The notes beneath the pieces are model-generated. The model did no database searches, had not been told where the DNA came from, and saw nothing but the letters and a program-made list of their open reading frames with translations. DNA of 64,000 nt from assembly GCA_949287905.1 (NCBI GenBank), contig CASEHX010000028.1, positions 1 to 64,000 on the forward strand. Reading direction: 5' to 3'. Each line of letters starts with the position of its first letter. Positions within the stretch are counted from its first letter, which is position 1. A program made the position numbers and the translations under genes. Of this stretch, positions 40,854 to 52,848 are shown in pieces. This DNA comes from an uncultured Olsenella sp. GTDB taxonomy: Bacteria; Actinomycetota; Coriobacteriia; Coriobacteriales; Atopobiaceae.

Positions 40854-41774
40854 ATGTGCACAGCGGTTCGCTTCACGGACGACCAGGGGAACATGTTCTT
40901 TGGCCGCAACCTCGACTGGTCCTTCGACTACGGGCAGACGGTCCTGCGCACGCCCGGTGACGCGGCGGTTCCCGCGGCCTTCGAGCGCCCCGATGACCCC
41001 GCCCGCGGCCACGACGTGATCGGCGTGGGCATCACGGCGCTCGGCGTGCCGCTTTACTTTGACTGCGCCAACGACGCGGGCCTCGCCGTCGCCGGCCTCA
41101 ACTTCCCGCAGAGCGCACGCTACGCCGCCGACCCCGTCGACGGGTCGGTCAACGTGGCGGCCTACGAGTTCCCGTACTGGGTCGCGCGCAACTTTGGCTC
41201 CGTCGCCGAGGCCCGTGTGGCGCTCGCCAGCGTGACCGTGGTTGCCAAGGCAGTGAGCGACAAGCTGCCCGTGGCAAACCTCCACTGGATCGTCGCAGAC
41301 GCCACGGGTGCGATCGTGGTGGAGTGCATGGAGGATGGCCTGCGCGTCTGGGAGGACGACGTCGACGTGCTCACCAACGAGCCCAACTTCGGCTGGCACC
41401 GCCAGAACCTGCGCAACTACCTCACGCTCACCGACGCCGACCCGGCCCCGGCCTCCTGGGGCGGCTCCGAGCTCAGGGCGTTTGGCTCGGGCGAGGGCCT
41501 GCGCGGCGTCCCCGGCGACTACTCCGGTCCTTCTCGCTTTGTGAAGGTGGCCTTTGTGAACGCGCACTATCCCGTGCAGACGGGCGAGAAGGGCAACGTC
41601 ACACGCCTCTTCCGGACGCTGGGCTCGGTTGCCGTGCCCGAGGGCTGCGCGCGCATGGCGGACGGCTCCTACGAGAAGACCCTCTATACCAGCGGCTTCT
41701 CCGCAGCGACGCGCTCGTACTACTACGCGACCTACGACGACCCCCAGATTCGGGAGTTCCCGTTCGAGGGCTAG
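40854..41774 (+). CDS. Choloylglycine hydrolase family (bile salt hydrolase / penicillin V acylase)
   Basis: This 306-residue Ntn hydrolase begins MCTAVRF; Cys2 becomes the nucleophile after Met removal. The other active-site residues match the bile salt hydrolase set: R18 and D21 (GRNLDWSF), N83 (GLNFP), N175 (TNEPN) and R228 (PSRFV). Bile salt hydrolases release taurine or glycine from bile acids in the gut, while close relatives cut penicillin V or acyl-homoserine lactones. I cannot separate these by sequence alone. No signal peptide, so cytoplasmic. Confidence 0.93.
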   Translation: MCTAVRFTDDQGNMFFGRNLDWSFDYGQTVLRTPGDAAVPAAFERPDDPARGHDVIGVGITALGVPLYFDCANDAGLAVAGLNFPQSARYAADPVDGSVNVAAYEFPYWVARNFGSVAEARVALASVTVVAKAVSDKLPVANLHWIVADATGAIVVECMEDGLRVWEDDVDVLTNEPNFGWHRQNLRNYLTLTDADPAPASWGGSELRAFGSGEGLRGVPGDYSGPSRFVKVAFVNAHYPVQTGEKGNVTRLFRTLGSVAVPEGCARMADGSYEKTLYTSGFSAATRSYYYATYDDPQIREFPFEG

Positions 41775-41864
41775 GGGAGGGCGTTCTTCTCGATTGGTCC
41801 TTCGGCGTGCTTCTGGCCTGGCCCTTCGTCTGGCGCCGTCCTCTCGGCCGACGTTTAGACCGGC

Positions 41865-42395
41865 CTAATCTGCCCCCCATTCCCCACGCGTGACGCGCAG
41901 GACGTGCTCGAGGCGTCCCGCCGCGTCACGCGTGCCTGTCTCGGTGAGCCCGAGCTTCTCCATCACGCGACGGCTCTGTAGGTTGCCCTCGTAATGGCCA
42001 GCCCATACGGACTCGAGGCGAAGGTCGAGAAACGCGTGGGCGAGGAGCGCCCGTCCGGCCTCCGGCATGTAGCCGCGCCCCCAGAACGGGCGGGCAAGCC
42101 AGTAGCCGAGCTCTGCCTCTCTTGTGCCGTGCGCGAGTTCGGAGGCGGCGCCAAACTTGAGGCCGATGGCGCCGACTGGCTCGTCCTCGGGCTCGCTTTC
42201 GCGGAGCACGATGGCGTAGCTCTCGGGCACCGCGAGCACCTCGCGGATGATTACGGCGCTCCCCTCGACGCTGGCGTGCGGCTCCCACCCGGCGCGTGGC
42301 CCCACCTCGGGGTCGCTCGCCCATCGGTAGAGCGCGGGGGCGTCGGCCTCGGTCCAGGGGCGCAGCGTAAGGCGGGTTGTCTCCAGCTCGTGCAT
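41865..42395 (-). CDS. GNAT N-acetyltransferase, RimJ/RimL-like
   Basis: This 176-residue protein fits the RimJ/RimL branch of GNAT: ELETTRLTLRPWTEADAPAL at the start, ELGYWLARPFWGRGYMPEAGRALL (acetyl-CoA loop region) and NLQSRRVMEKLGLTETG. It transfers acetyl from acetyl-CoA to an amine, perhaps a ribosomal protein N-terminus or a small molecule. GGAGGACCCC precedes the ATG. A family-D iteron array lies upstream. Confidence 0.9.
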   Translation of the reverse strand: MHELETTRLTLRPWTEADAPALYRWASDPEVGPRAGWEPHASVEGSAVIIREVLAVPESYAIVLRESEPEDEPVGAIGLKFGAASELAHGTREAELGYWLARPFWGRGYMPEAGRALLAHAFLDLRLESVWAGHYEGNLQSRRVMEKLGLTETGTRDAAGRLEHVLRVTRGEWGAD

Positions 42396-42424
42396 GGGGT
42401 CCTCCGGGGCGTGTTGCAGCGTGA

Positions 42425-42605
42425 CGGTTGTGCGCAGTTGTGGCGGGTATGCGCAGTCGCGACGGTTGTGCGCAGTCGCGACGGTTGTGCGCAGTGTGTC
42501 GCTAAGACATTTTGCTGGTAGATGGGTCGGGCTTGCAAGAAGTCTGCCGCAAAGGTGCGCACAACCGTCAGGAGTGCGCATATCCGTCAGGAGTGCGCAT
42601 AACCG
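42425..42605. repeat. 19-bp iteron array, head-to-head, 62-bp spacer (family D, locus 3)
   Basis: Direct copies of the core (CGGTTGTGCGCA or CGGGTATGCGCA) start at 42425, 42444, 42463 and 42482. Inverted copies start at 42556, 42575 and 42594. Steps are 19 bp and the spacer 42494-42555 is 62 bp, as at the other two loci. It lies between the divergent GNAT and csoR genes, about 90 bp upstream of the csoR promoter. Confidence 0.87.
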
Positions 42606-42697
42606 GAAGAAGCGCGCCCGCTCGACAGGCGCATGCGCAGCGCAAACACGTTCGGCGCAAACACGCCTGGCGGTCGGGCCGTTCTTCTCGTCCGTGT

Positions 42698-42752
42698 TTG
42701 ACCAATACCCCCAGAGGGTATAAGCTCAGCATGACAAACCCCATGGGGGTAT
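42698..42752 (+). promoter_or_regulatory. csoR promoter with two copper-repressor-type operators
   Basis: TTTGAC near 42697-42702 and TATAAG at 42719-42724 form a promoter. ATACCCCC-AGA-GGGTAT (42705-42721) overlaps the spacer and -10 box. The related AAACCCCATGGGGGTAT (42736-42752) follows. Both match the G/C-tract palindromes bound by CsoR repressors. Confidence 0.75.
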
Positions 42753-42770
42753 CCGGGCGAAGGGAGAGCA

Positions 42771-43082
42771 ATGACCGAGAAGGACACGTGCCCGCGCTGC
42801 GGCGCCATCAAGCACACGCCCCGATCCCCCGAGCTCAAAGCCGATGTGACGCGTCGGATCAACCGTGCCGTTGGCCAGCTGAACGGCATCCGCGCGATGG
42901 TGGAGGAGGACCGCTACTGCGGCGACGTCCTCACGCAGCTCGCGGCCGTGGAGTCCGCGGTGAAGGCAATCTCGCGCGAGGTCATGCGCGACCACCTGGA
43001 GACCTGCGTCGTCGAGCGCATCCAGGCCGGGGACACCGAGGTGACGGACGAGGTCATGGACCTCTTCCGCAAGTTCATGTGA
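42771..43082 (+). CDS. csoR: CsoR-type copper-sensing repressor
   Basis: This 103-residue all-helical repressor of the CsoR/RcnR family (DUF156) has the Cu(I) ligands Cys in RYCGDVLTQ and His-Cys in MRDHLETCVV. An extra N-terminal CPRCGAIKHTPRS segment could bind metal. Without copper it holds the operators just upstream; with Cu(I) it lets go and copA is expressed. Its stop TGA (43080-43082) lies in a hairpin. copA follows 44 bp later in the same direction. Confidence 0.93.
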   Translation: MTEKDTCPRCGAIKHTPRSPELKADVTRRINRAVGQLNGIRAMVEEDRYCGDVLTQLAAVESAVKAISREVMRDHLETCVVERIQAGDTEVTDEVMDLFRKFM

Positions 43083-43113
43083 TTCAAATGGGGACAGACC
43101 CCTTTTGAATCAC
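43079..43113. repeat. REP-variant C hairpin between csoR and copA
   Basis: GTGATTCAAATGGGGACA... paired with ...GACCCCTTTTGAATCAC forms a 35-nt palindrome with few mismatches. A perfect version is at 60059-60093. It lies within the csoR-copA transcript, about 14 bp before the copA start, and includes the csoR stop codon. Confidence 0.88.
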
Positions 43114-43126
43114 TCGGGAGGCGACG

Positions 43127-45718
43127 ATGAGAGAGACCTTTGACATAACGGGCATGACCTGCGCGGCTTGCTCGTCGCGCGTGCAGAAGGCCGCGGGCGA
43201 GGTGCCCGGCGTTGCCTGCGCCAACGTGAACCTGCTCAAGAACTCGATGGAGCTTGACTACGACGGCTCGCCCGAGACGGTCGCCGCTGTGGTGGAGGCC
43301 ATCGAGAAGTCCGGCTACGGGGCCGCCCGTCGCGCGCCGGCAGGCGAGAAGGGCCGCGGTGCCGCTCCCGCCGAGCGCCCCGGAGCGGCCGCCGAGAGGG
43401 CCATCCGCGAGAAGCGCAACCAGCTGATCGTCTCCGCGTTCTTCTCGGTACCGCTCTTCTACGTGGCTATGGGCCCGATGTTCGGCTGGCCGCAGCCGCC
43501 CGCGCTCGCGGGGGAGGCCAACCTCGTGGCGCTTGGCCTCACGCAGCTTTTGCTCTGCGCGCCGATTCTCTTTGCCAACCGTCACTACTTCATCACCGGC
43601 TTCAGGACGCTGGCGCATCGCGCGCCCAACATGGACTCGCTCATCGCGCTGGGCTCGGCGGCGTCTGCCGCTTGGAGCATCGCGCAGCTCTACCGCATGG
43701 CGTGGGCCGCGGGCGCGGGTGACATGGCAACGCTGCACGCCGCCGCGCACAGCCTCTACTTTGACTCCGCCGGCATGATCCTCACCCTCATCACGCTGGG
43801 CAAGTTCTTTGAGGCCCGCGCCAAGGGTCGCACGACGGACGCGATCACCGCCCTCATGGACCTCGCGCCCAAGACGGCCACGGTCGTGCGCGACGGCGAG
43901 GAGGTCGAGGTCCCCACCGAGGACGTGCAGGTGGGGGAGCGCGTGATCGTGCGCGCCGGCGAGTCCGTCCCGGTAGACGGCGTGGTGGTGGAGGGCGCGG
44001 CCGCCGTGGACGAGTCCGCCATCACCGGCGAAAGCGTGCCCGTCGAGAAGGGCGTGGGCGACCGCGTGACCGGCGCGACCGTCTCCACGCGCGGCTGGTT
44101 TGCGATGGAGGCGCGCGCCGTCGGCGACGACACCACGCTCGCCGGCATCATCCGCCTCGTCGACGAGGCCACGAGCTCCAAGGCCCCCATCGAGCGCATG
44201 GCAGACAGGATCGCCGGCGTCTTCGTGCCCGTGGTCATCGTTATCGCCGCGGTGACGTTCGTGGCGTGGCTCGCGCTCGCGGGCGACGTGGCCACGGCGC
44301 TCACGCACGCCATCTCGATTCTCGTGATCTCCTGCCCGTGCGCGCTCGGCCTGGCCACGCCCACGGCCATCATGGTGGGCACGGGCCGCGGTGCCGCCAA
44401 CGGCATCCTGATCAAATCCGCCGAGGCGCTCGAGACTGCCTGCAACGTTGATGCCGTCGTACTGGACAAGACCGGTACCGTGACGGCGGGCGAGCCGCGC
44501 GTGACGGACGTCCTTCTCGCCCCGGGCGTGTCCGAGGAGGAGCTGCTGCGCGTGGCCGTGGCGCTCGAGCGCAAGAGCGAGCATCCGCTGGCAGGCGCCA
44601 TCTGCACCTATGCGGACGAGAAGGGCCCGGATGCCGAGAAGGGCACGCGCGTCGAGAAGTTCGAGCAGGTCGCGGGCGGTGGCCTCTCTGCGACGGTGGA
44701 CGGAGTGCCGGCGCTTGCGGGCAACGCGCGCCTCATGGCCGCGCGTGGCGTGGGGCTCGCCGGGCTCGAGGCGGCGGCCGTGGCGCTCGCGGATGACGGC
44801 AAGACCCCGCTGTTCTTCTCGCTTGATGGTCGTGCGCTGGGCATGATCGCCGTGGCCGACCCTGTCAAGTCGACGAGCGTCTCCGCCATCGCACGTCTCC
44901 GCGCGATGGGTGCCCGCACGGTGCTGCTCACCGGCGACCAGGAGCGCACCGCCGCCGCCGTGGCGCGCCGGGTGGGCGTGGACGAGGTCATCGCCGGCGT
45001 GCTTCCCGCGCAGAAGGAGGCCAAGGTCCGCGAGCTGCAGGAGGCCGGACGCACCGTCGCCATGGTCGGCGACGGCATCAACGACGCTCCCGCACTTGCC
45101 CGCGCCGACGTGGGAATTGCCATCGGTGCCGGAACGGACGTGGCCATCTCCTCGGCCGACGTGGTGCTCATGCACTCCGACCCCGCCGACGTGGCCACCG
45201 CGATGGAGCTCTCCCGCGCCACGATGAGAAACATCAAGCAGAACCTCTTCTGGGCGCTCTTCTACAACGCCATCTGCATTCCCGTGGCGGCCGGCGTGCT
45301 CTCGCCCTGGGGCGTCACGCTGAACCCGATGATCGGCGCGGCGGCCATGGGCTTCAGCTCCGTCTTTGTGGTGAGCAACGCGCTGCGTCTGCGCACCTGG
45401 AAGCCGAGCGAGCGCGCGGCGTCCGAGGCAACCCCGGCCGCTGACGTGGCCGTGTCCGTTGAGAGCGTCGCTGGCGCGCCCGCGTCCGCGACCGAGAGAA
45501 GGGAACCAACTATGACCAAGACCCTGAACGTCACCGGCATGATGTGCCAGCACTGCGTCGCGCATGTGAAGAAGGCGCTCGAGGGCGTCGACGGCGTGAG
45601 CGCGGTTGACGTGAACCTCGAGGCTGGCACCGCGACGGTCGAGGCTGCCGACTCCGTGACCGACGAGGCCCTGGTGGCTGCCGTCGTGGACGCTGGCTAC
45701 GAGGCCGCGGTCGCTTAG
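43127..45718 (+). CDS. copA: Copper-exporting P-type ATPase with C-terminal CopZ-like domain
   Basis: This 863-residue P1B ATPase pumps Cu(I) out of the cell. The N-terminal HMA domain (1-67) has GMTCAAC. The membrane region has the CPC motif near residue 403 ([11 protein letters not shown]), and DKTGT with the phosphorylated aspartate is near 447. SEHPLAG and [10 protein letters not shown] (near 648) follow. Unusually, a second HMA domain with GMMCQHC sits at the very C-terminus (796-863), after a linker. That domain has its own ribosome site and ATG in frame, so a free CopZ-like chaperone could also be made. Confidence 0.95.
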   Translation: MRETFDITGMTCAACSSRVQKAAGEVPGVACANVNLLKNSMELDYDGSPETVAAVVEAIEKSGYGAARRAPAGEKGRGAAPAERPGAAAERAIREKRNQLIVSAFFSVPLFYVAMGPMFGWPQPPALAGEANLVALGLTQLLLCAPILFANRHYFITGFRTLAHRAPNMDSLIALGSAASAAWSIAQLYRMAWAAGAGDMATLHAAAHSLYFDSAGMILTLITLGKFFEARAKGRTTDAITALMDLAPKTATVVRDGEEVEVPTEDVQVGERVIVRAGESVPVDGVVVEGAAAVDESAITGESVPVEKGVGDRVTGATVSTRGWFAMEARAVGDDTTLAGIIRLVDEATSSKAPIERMADRIAGVFVPVVIVIAAVTFVAWLALAGDVATALTHAISILVISCPCALGLATPTAIMVGTGRGAANGILIKSAEALETACNVDAVVLDKTGTVTAGEPRVTDVLLAPGVSEEELLRVAVALERKSEHPLAGAICTYADEKGPDAEKGTRVEKFEQVAGGGLSATVDGVPALAGNARLMAARGVGLAGLEAAAVALADDGKTPLFFSLDGRALGMIAVADPVKSTSVSAIARLRAMGARTVLLTGDQERTAAAVARRVGVDEVIAGVLPAQKEAKVRELQEAGRTVAMVGDGINDAPALARADVGIAIGAGTDVAISSADVVLMHSDPADVATAMELSRATMRNIKQNLFWALFYNAICIPVAAGVLSPWGVTLNPMIGAAAMGFSSVFVVSNALRLRTWKPSERAASEATPAADVAVSVESVAGAPASATERREPTMTKTLNVTGMMCQHCVAHVKKALEGVDGVSAVDVNLEAGTATVEAADSVTDEALVAAVVDAGYEAAVA
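45491..45718 (+). other. copZ: Possible internal start giving a separate 68-residue CopZ
   Basis: GAGAGAAGGGAACCAACT precedes an in-frame ATG at 45512. The product (45512-45718, 68 residues, [20 protein letters not shown]...) is a complete CopZ-type copper chaperone. The layout looks like a copZ gene that lost the stop of the gene before it and became fused to copA. Separate expression is inferred, not shown. Confidence 0.55.
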
Positions 45719-45726
45719 GTCTACAA

Positions 45727-45765
45727 TGGGTCGGCTCATTTCGTGCGTTAAGAAGGGCCGACCCA
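45727..45765 (+). promoter_or_regulatory. Hairpin and TACAAT box at the MFS gene start
   Basis: TGGGTCGGC (45727-45735) pairs exactly with GCCGACCCA (45757-45765), enclosing the AAGAAGG ribosome site, with the start codon's A in the stem. TACAAT at 45722-45727 is a -10-like hexamer. If the transcript starts upstream, for example by read-through from copA, the hairpin could mask translation. Confidence 0.45.
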
Positions 45766-46967
45766 TGGATCTCACCTCTGAGCAGAAGCGCGTCGTCTAC
45801 ACGCTGGGCTTCTGCGGACTCGTCTCCGCCGCGGACAACTGGTTCGTCTCGCCGGCGCTGCCCGCCATCGCAAACGCGCTCGGCGTGGCGGCTGCTGCGG
45901 CGACGATCGTGCTCACTGCCTACCTCGTTCCGTATGGCCTGCTCCAGCCCGTGTGCGGCACGCTCGGCGACCGCTTTGGCCGGCTGCGCGTGCTTCACGT
46001 GATCGTGGCCGGTCTCGCCGTGGGGACGTTTCTCTGCGCGGCGGCGCCCACGCTGCCGCTGCTCGTGGCGGCGCGCGTGCTCACGGGCTGCTTTGCGGCA
46101 GGCATCATCGCCGTCTCGCAGGCTCACGTCGGAGACGTGGTGGGTCCGGAGCGCCGCGGCGCGGCGGTAGGCATCCTCATGGGCATCACCTTCACCGGTC
46201 AGGGCCTCTCCTCGGGCCTGGGTGGCATCATCACGGACCTCATGAGCTGGCGCGCGGCCTTTGCCTGCTTCGGTGCGCTCGCGCTCGTTGCGTTTGTGCT
46301 GCTCTGGCGGCTTCCGAACGCCGAGATGCCGGCGGGCGACTCAGGCTCCGTGCCAGCGGCCGTGGCGCCCCAGGGCAACTTCTTCGCCCGTGCCGCGCGG
46401 ATTTTCTTTGGCAGCCATCGTGCGATCTTCTTCGTGGCCTGCACCACGGGCCTCGTCTTCTTGGGCGTCTACGGCTTCATGGGCACGTTTCTCTCCGAGC
46501 GCTGCGGGCTCGGCTCCACGCAGGCTGGCCTCATCATGATGCTCTACGGCGTGATGTGCCTGGTGGGCGGCACCGTCTCCGGGCGCATCGGCGCGGCGCA
46601 CGGCCCGCGTGGCGTCATCTATGTGGGTGAGGCATCGGGGCTTCTCGCCATTGCGGCGCTTGTGGTCGTCACGGCGACGGGCGCGTGGCAGCCCGCGCTC
46701 CTTGCCGCGGGCGCGCTCGGCTTTGGCTACATCCTCACGCAGCCCACACTCGTCTCGCTCTCCATGGACGCTGATCCCGCGCAGACGGGCCTCTGCACCG
46801 GACTCATCGGCCTCGGCGTCTTTGCGGGAGGCGGCGTGGGGTCGGCACTCGGTAGTCAGCTCGTGGCACTTAGCGGCTACGATGCCCTTTGGATTGCGGC
46901 GGGCGTGCTGCTCGTGGCCCAGCTCGTCCTCGGCGGCCGCGCCCTCGTCGCCCTCGCCCGCAGGTAG
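45765..46967 (+). CDS. Major facilitator superfamily transporter
   Basis: This 400-residue protein has twelve predicted helices and the MFS loop motif GDRFGRLRVL after helix 2. It belongs to the drug:H+ antiporter-like group (DHA1 pattern), with a central charged loop near residue 190. The substrate is unknown. The start at 45765 has AAGAAGGG upstream; an ATG at 45726 lacks one. It follows copA by 46 bp, but a link to copper is not evident. Confidence 0.9.
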   Translation: MDLTSEQKRVVYTLGFCGLVSAADNWFVSPALPAIANALGVAAAAATIVLTAYLVPYGLLQPVCGTLGDRFGRLRVLHVIVAGLAVGTFLCAAAPTLPLLVAARVLTGCFAAGIIAVSQAHVGDVVGPERRGAAVGILMGITFTGQGLSSGLGGIITDLMSWRAAFACFGALALVAFVLLWRLPNAEMPAGDSGSVPAAVAPQGNFFARAARIFFGSHRAIFFVACTTGLVFLGVYGFMGTFLSERCGLGSTQAGLIMMLYGVMCLVGGTVSGRIGAAHGPRGVIYVGEASGLLAIAALVVVTATGAWQPALLAAGALGFGYILTQPTLVSLSMDADPAQTGLCTGLIGLGVFAGGGVGSALGSQLVALSGYDALWIAAGVLLVAQLVLGGRALVALARR

Positions 46968-47063
46968 CTGCGCCGGACCTCAGACTTCGCAACGGCGCTT
47001 TGCCTTCGATTTCCACTGGTCCCGCAAGACGAGTCAGCGCCGAAGAGCCAGTCAAATGTGCTT

Positions 47064-47260
47064 GAGGCAGAATTTCGGCCGTCGACTGTCACTTTTGGCC
47101 TCGTTTGTGTGGACAGCTGGACTGTTCTCAATTTGGAAGGCAAATTTGGCCGTCGTTTCCGCAGGATACACATAATGACTCAAATCTGTTTCTTCTCTCT
47201 GAGAATTCAATCCACACAAACGAGGCTCAAAGTGACAGTCGGCGGCCGAAATTCTGCCTC
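47064..47260. repeat. 48-bp inverted repeat pair, 101-bp spacer (family F, copy 2)
   Basis: Left arm 47064-47111 and right arm 47213-47260, both 48 bp, with GAGGCAG, 15 internal bases and a conserved 26-bp end containing TGTCACTTT and GGCCTCGTTTGTGTG. Unlike copy 1, here the 15 internal bases of the two arms are also largely complementary (AATTTCGGCCG / CGGCCGAAATT). The spacer is 101 bp and AT-rich. It lies between the MFS gene and ligA. Confidence 0.8.
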
Positions 47261-47290
47261 AAGGTCCGAGGATGGTCCTGTGGAGGGTGA

Positions 47291-49519
<2,229 letters not shown>

Positions 49520-49570
49520 TCGCTAGGCGGGATCTTGCCAGGGCGCTCTCAATCTCCTGAAAGGACGCAC

Positions 49571-50335
49571 ATGACGTGCACAGACACTCGGCCCAACTTC
49601 GGTCGCATCGACTTCGAGGGCCTGCCCAACACGCGTGACCTGGGAGGGCTTCCCGCAGCTGACGGCAGGCGGGTGCGCTCGGGCTTGCTTCTGCGCTCGG
49701 GTACGCTCTACTTTGCCACCGAGGCCGACCGCCGCCGCCTGATGGAGGACTATCACCTGCGTGCGGTCGTTGACCTCCGCGGCGATGACGAGCTTGCGGA
49801 GTACCCTGACGGCGTGGAGCGCATGCCCGGCACCCGTTACGTCCACGCCGACGCGCTCAAGGGCACCGTCGCGGGCATCTCGCAGGACGCGGCGGCCCGC
49901 GCCCAGCTGGAGGCGGCCCGCACCAACGATGACGATCCGGCGAGCTTCATGGAGATGGTCTACCCGCACATCCTGCTGGGGGAGTCCGGCATTGTCGCGT
50001 ACCGCGCGCTGCTGCGCTGCGTGCTCGAGACGACGGACGGTGCCGTTCTCTGGCACTGCCACTTCGGGCGGGACCGCTGCGGCATGGGCAGCATGCTCGT
50101 GGAAGCGGCCCTCGGCGTGCCCACGTCGGCGATTGAGGAGGACTATCTCGCCACCAACCGCTTCAACCCCGACCCCGCCGACGAGCGCACAGATGCCAAC
50201 CCGCGCTTCATCCGCGCGGCGGTCGCGGCGGTGACGCGCGAGTTCGGTGGCGTGATGGGCTACGTGCGCGACGCGTTGGGCATCTCGGACGCGGAGGTCG
50301 CCGAGCTGCGCGCCCGCTACCTCGAGGACGCGTGA
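49571..50335 (+). CDS. Tyrosine/dual-specificity phosphatase, MptpB-like
   Basis: This 254-residue protein begins with the family block FGRIDFEGLPNTRDLGGLPAADGRRVRSG... and has the P-loop HCHFGRDRCGMGS, a CX5R active site, with the nucleophilic cysteine between two histidines. The general HCxxGKDRTG signature is modified (K to R, T to C). Members include MptpB and LipA; they act on phosphotyrosine or phosphoinositides. The target is unknown. AAAGGACGCAC precedes the ATG. Confidence 0.9.
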   Translation: MTCTDTRPNFGRIDFEGLPNTRDLGGLPAADGRRVRSGLLLRSGTLYFATEADRRRLMEDYHLRAVVDLRGDDELAEYPDGVERMPGTRYVHADALKGTVAGISQDAAARAQLEAARTNDDDPASFMEMVYPHILLGESGIVAYRALLRCVLETTDGAVLWHCHFGRDRCGMGSMLVEAALGVPTSAIEEDYLATNRFNPDPADERTDANPRFIRAAVAAVTREFGGVMGYVRDALGISDAEVAELRARYLEDA

Positions 50336-50445
50336 CGGCGCGAACACCCCGCGCGTCGGAACGTTCGGCCCGAGCCTGAAAGTGAGAACGGCCCCAACCT
50401 ACGCGCCAAAGGAGCACACGGCTCTCAGTGGCCGTTCGTCAGCTT

Positions 50446-51300
50446 CTATACGGCGGCGTTCTCGCGGCGCCACTCGCGCGGGGACACCCCAAACGCGCCC
50501 TTGAACGCGCGCGAGAAGTGCAGCTGGTTGGGGTATCCCACGGCACGACCCACCTCTGCCACGGGCAGCGCGGTGAGCTTGAGCAGCTCCGTCGCCTTGC
50601 CCATGCGATAGCCGATCAGATACTGCTGTGGTGACTTCCCGGTTGCCGCCTTGAACACCTTGCCAAAGTAGCTGCGGTTGAGGCCCGTCTGCTTTGCGAT
50701 GTCCTCGACCGTGATGTCGGACTGGTAGTTCTCCTTCACAAAGTCGATGGCCTCGCGGATGTAGAAGTCCTGGAGGCGGTTTGCCGGCTGCTCGTCCGGG
50801 TGCGCCACGGAGCGGAGAAGGTAGTCGAGGAAGAGATAGGTGTGCCCGATGAGGTGCAGCGCGGAGGCGGTGCGGTTGGAGATGAGGTAGCGCATCTCGT
50901 CCACCATGTACGCGCGCAGCTCGCTCGACTGCGAGCGATAGATGGGGGAGGAGAGCGTGAGCCCCGCGTTCTCGAGGTCGTCCGCCACGCGGATGCCGTC
51001 GAACTCAACCCAGATGTACTCCCAGGGGTCGTCGAGGTCCGCGACGTAGGTGGTCACCTGACTAGGGAAGATGAGAAACCCCTCGCCGGCCGAGAGGCGA
51101 AAGTCGCGCTTGGTTCCGCTCTCGCTCGTTGTCATGAGCAGGCCGCGCCCGGAGATGATGTAGTGGAAGAGAAAGTGGTCCCGTCTTGCCGGGCCAAAGG
51201 CGTGGCCCGGCTCGCACTGCTCGCGACCGTACTGAAACGGCATCAGGTCAACGTAGTGACCGTGCGCAAACGTCGAGAACTCAAGCTCGTGCGTGGCCAT
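50446..51300 (-). CDS. AraC-family regulator of alpha-galactoside use
   Basis: This 284-residue regulator has an N-terminal cupin-like sugar-sensing domain (about 1-165) and two C-terminal helix-turn-helix units (about 180-284; ITVEDIAKQTGLNRSYFGKVFKAATGKSP and the final RAVGYPNQLHFSRAFKGAFGVSP). It is divergent from the ABC transporter and alpha-galactosidase genes, like MsmR of streptococci, so it is probably their activator (inference). AGGAGGCTCC precedes the ATG at 51300. Confidence 0.92.
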   Translation of the reverse strand: MATHELEFSTFAHGHYVDLMPFQYGREQCEPGHAFGPARRDHFLFHYIISGRGLLMTTSESGTKRDFRLSAGEGFLIFPSQVTTYVADLDDPWEYIWVEFDGIRVADDLENAGLTLSSPIYRSQSSELRAYMVDEMRYLISNRTASALHLIGHTYLFLDYLLRSVAHPDEQPANRLQDFYIREAIDFVKENYQSDITVEDIAKQTGLNRSYFGKVFKAATGKSPQQYLIGYRMGKATELLKLTALPVAEVGRAVGYPNQLHFSRAFKGAFGVSPREWRRENAAV

Positions 51301-51714
51301 GGAGCCTCCTCCAGCAAGAAGGATGACAGCGTCCTTACGGGGCATGTCGCATTTAGCATATTCTATCGCAACACTGATATACGTGAAAAGGAAACAGCAA
51401 GCATTATGGTAAGTATGAATGAGCTCATTGTGGAATCGTTCCCCTCTTATAATCACAGAACACAAGTCAACTACCTGCGCATTTAAAAAACGATAAAACC
51501 GTTCGCCCCAAAAAGACTTCCGCTCGGCGAAATCGTGGAACATCTATGAAATTCACCATAAAAGCCATACCAGCAAAAACGCGCAGAACGGGATAAGACA
51601 TACCAAAATAGATAGAATTTCGCGCAAAAACAGCAAACTAAAATTAAACGCAACGTAAGGTGGGGCCTCGGCTGGCGGGCGCACGCCGGTCGGGCAGGGA
51701 GAAAGGTTGCGCAC
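51301..51714. promoter_or_regulatory. AT-rich divergent control region of the alpha-galactoside locus
   Basis: This 414-bp gap is much AT-richer than its surroundings. It must hold the promoters of the AraC gene and of the transporter operon. The motif GCAAAAAC occurs at 51573-51580 and 51624-51631, a spacing of 51 bp, which could be AraC-type binding sites. TTCGCC/GGCGAA (51502-51507/51527-51532) is a weak inverted repeat. TAGAAT at 51613 and TAAAAT at 51639 are possible -10 boxes. No gene is convincing here. Confidence 0.5.
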
Positions 51715-52830
<1,116 letters not shown>

Positions 52831-52848
52831 GGAAGGAGGGCACACCTT

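Noticed and set aside
42914..45775. 953-residue open frame antisense to copA
   Set aside because: Shadow of third-position GC bias; no domain and no ribosome site.
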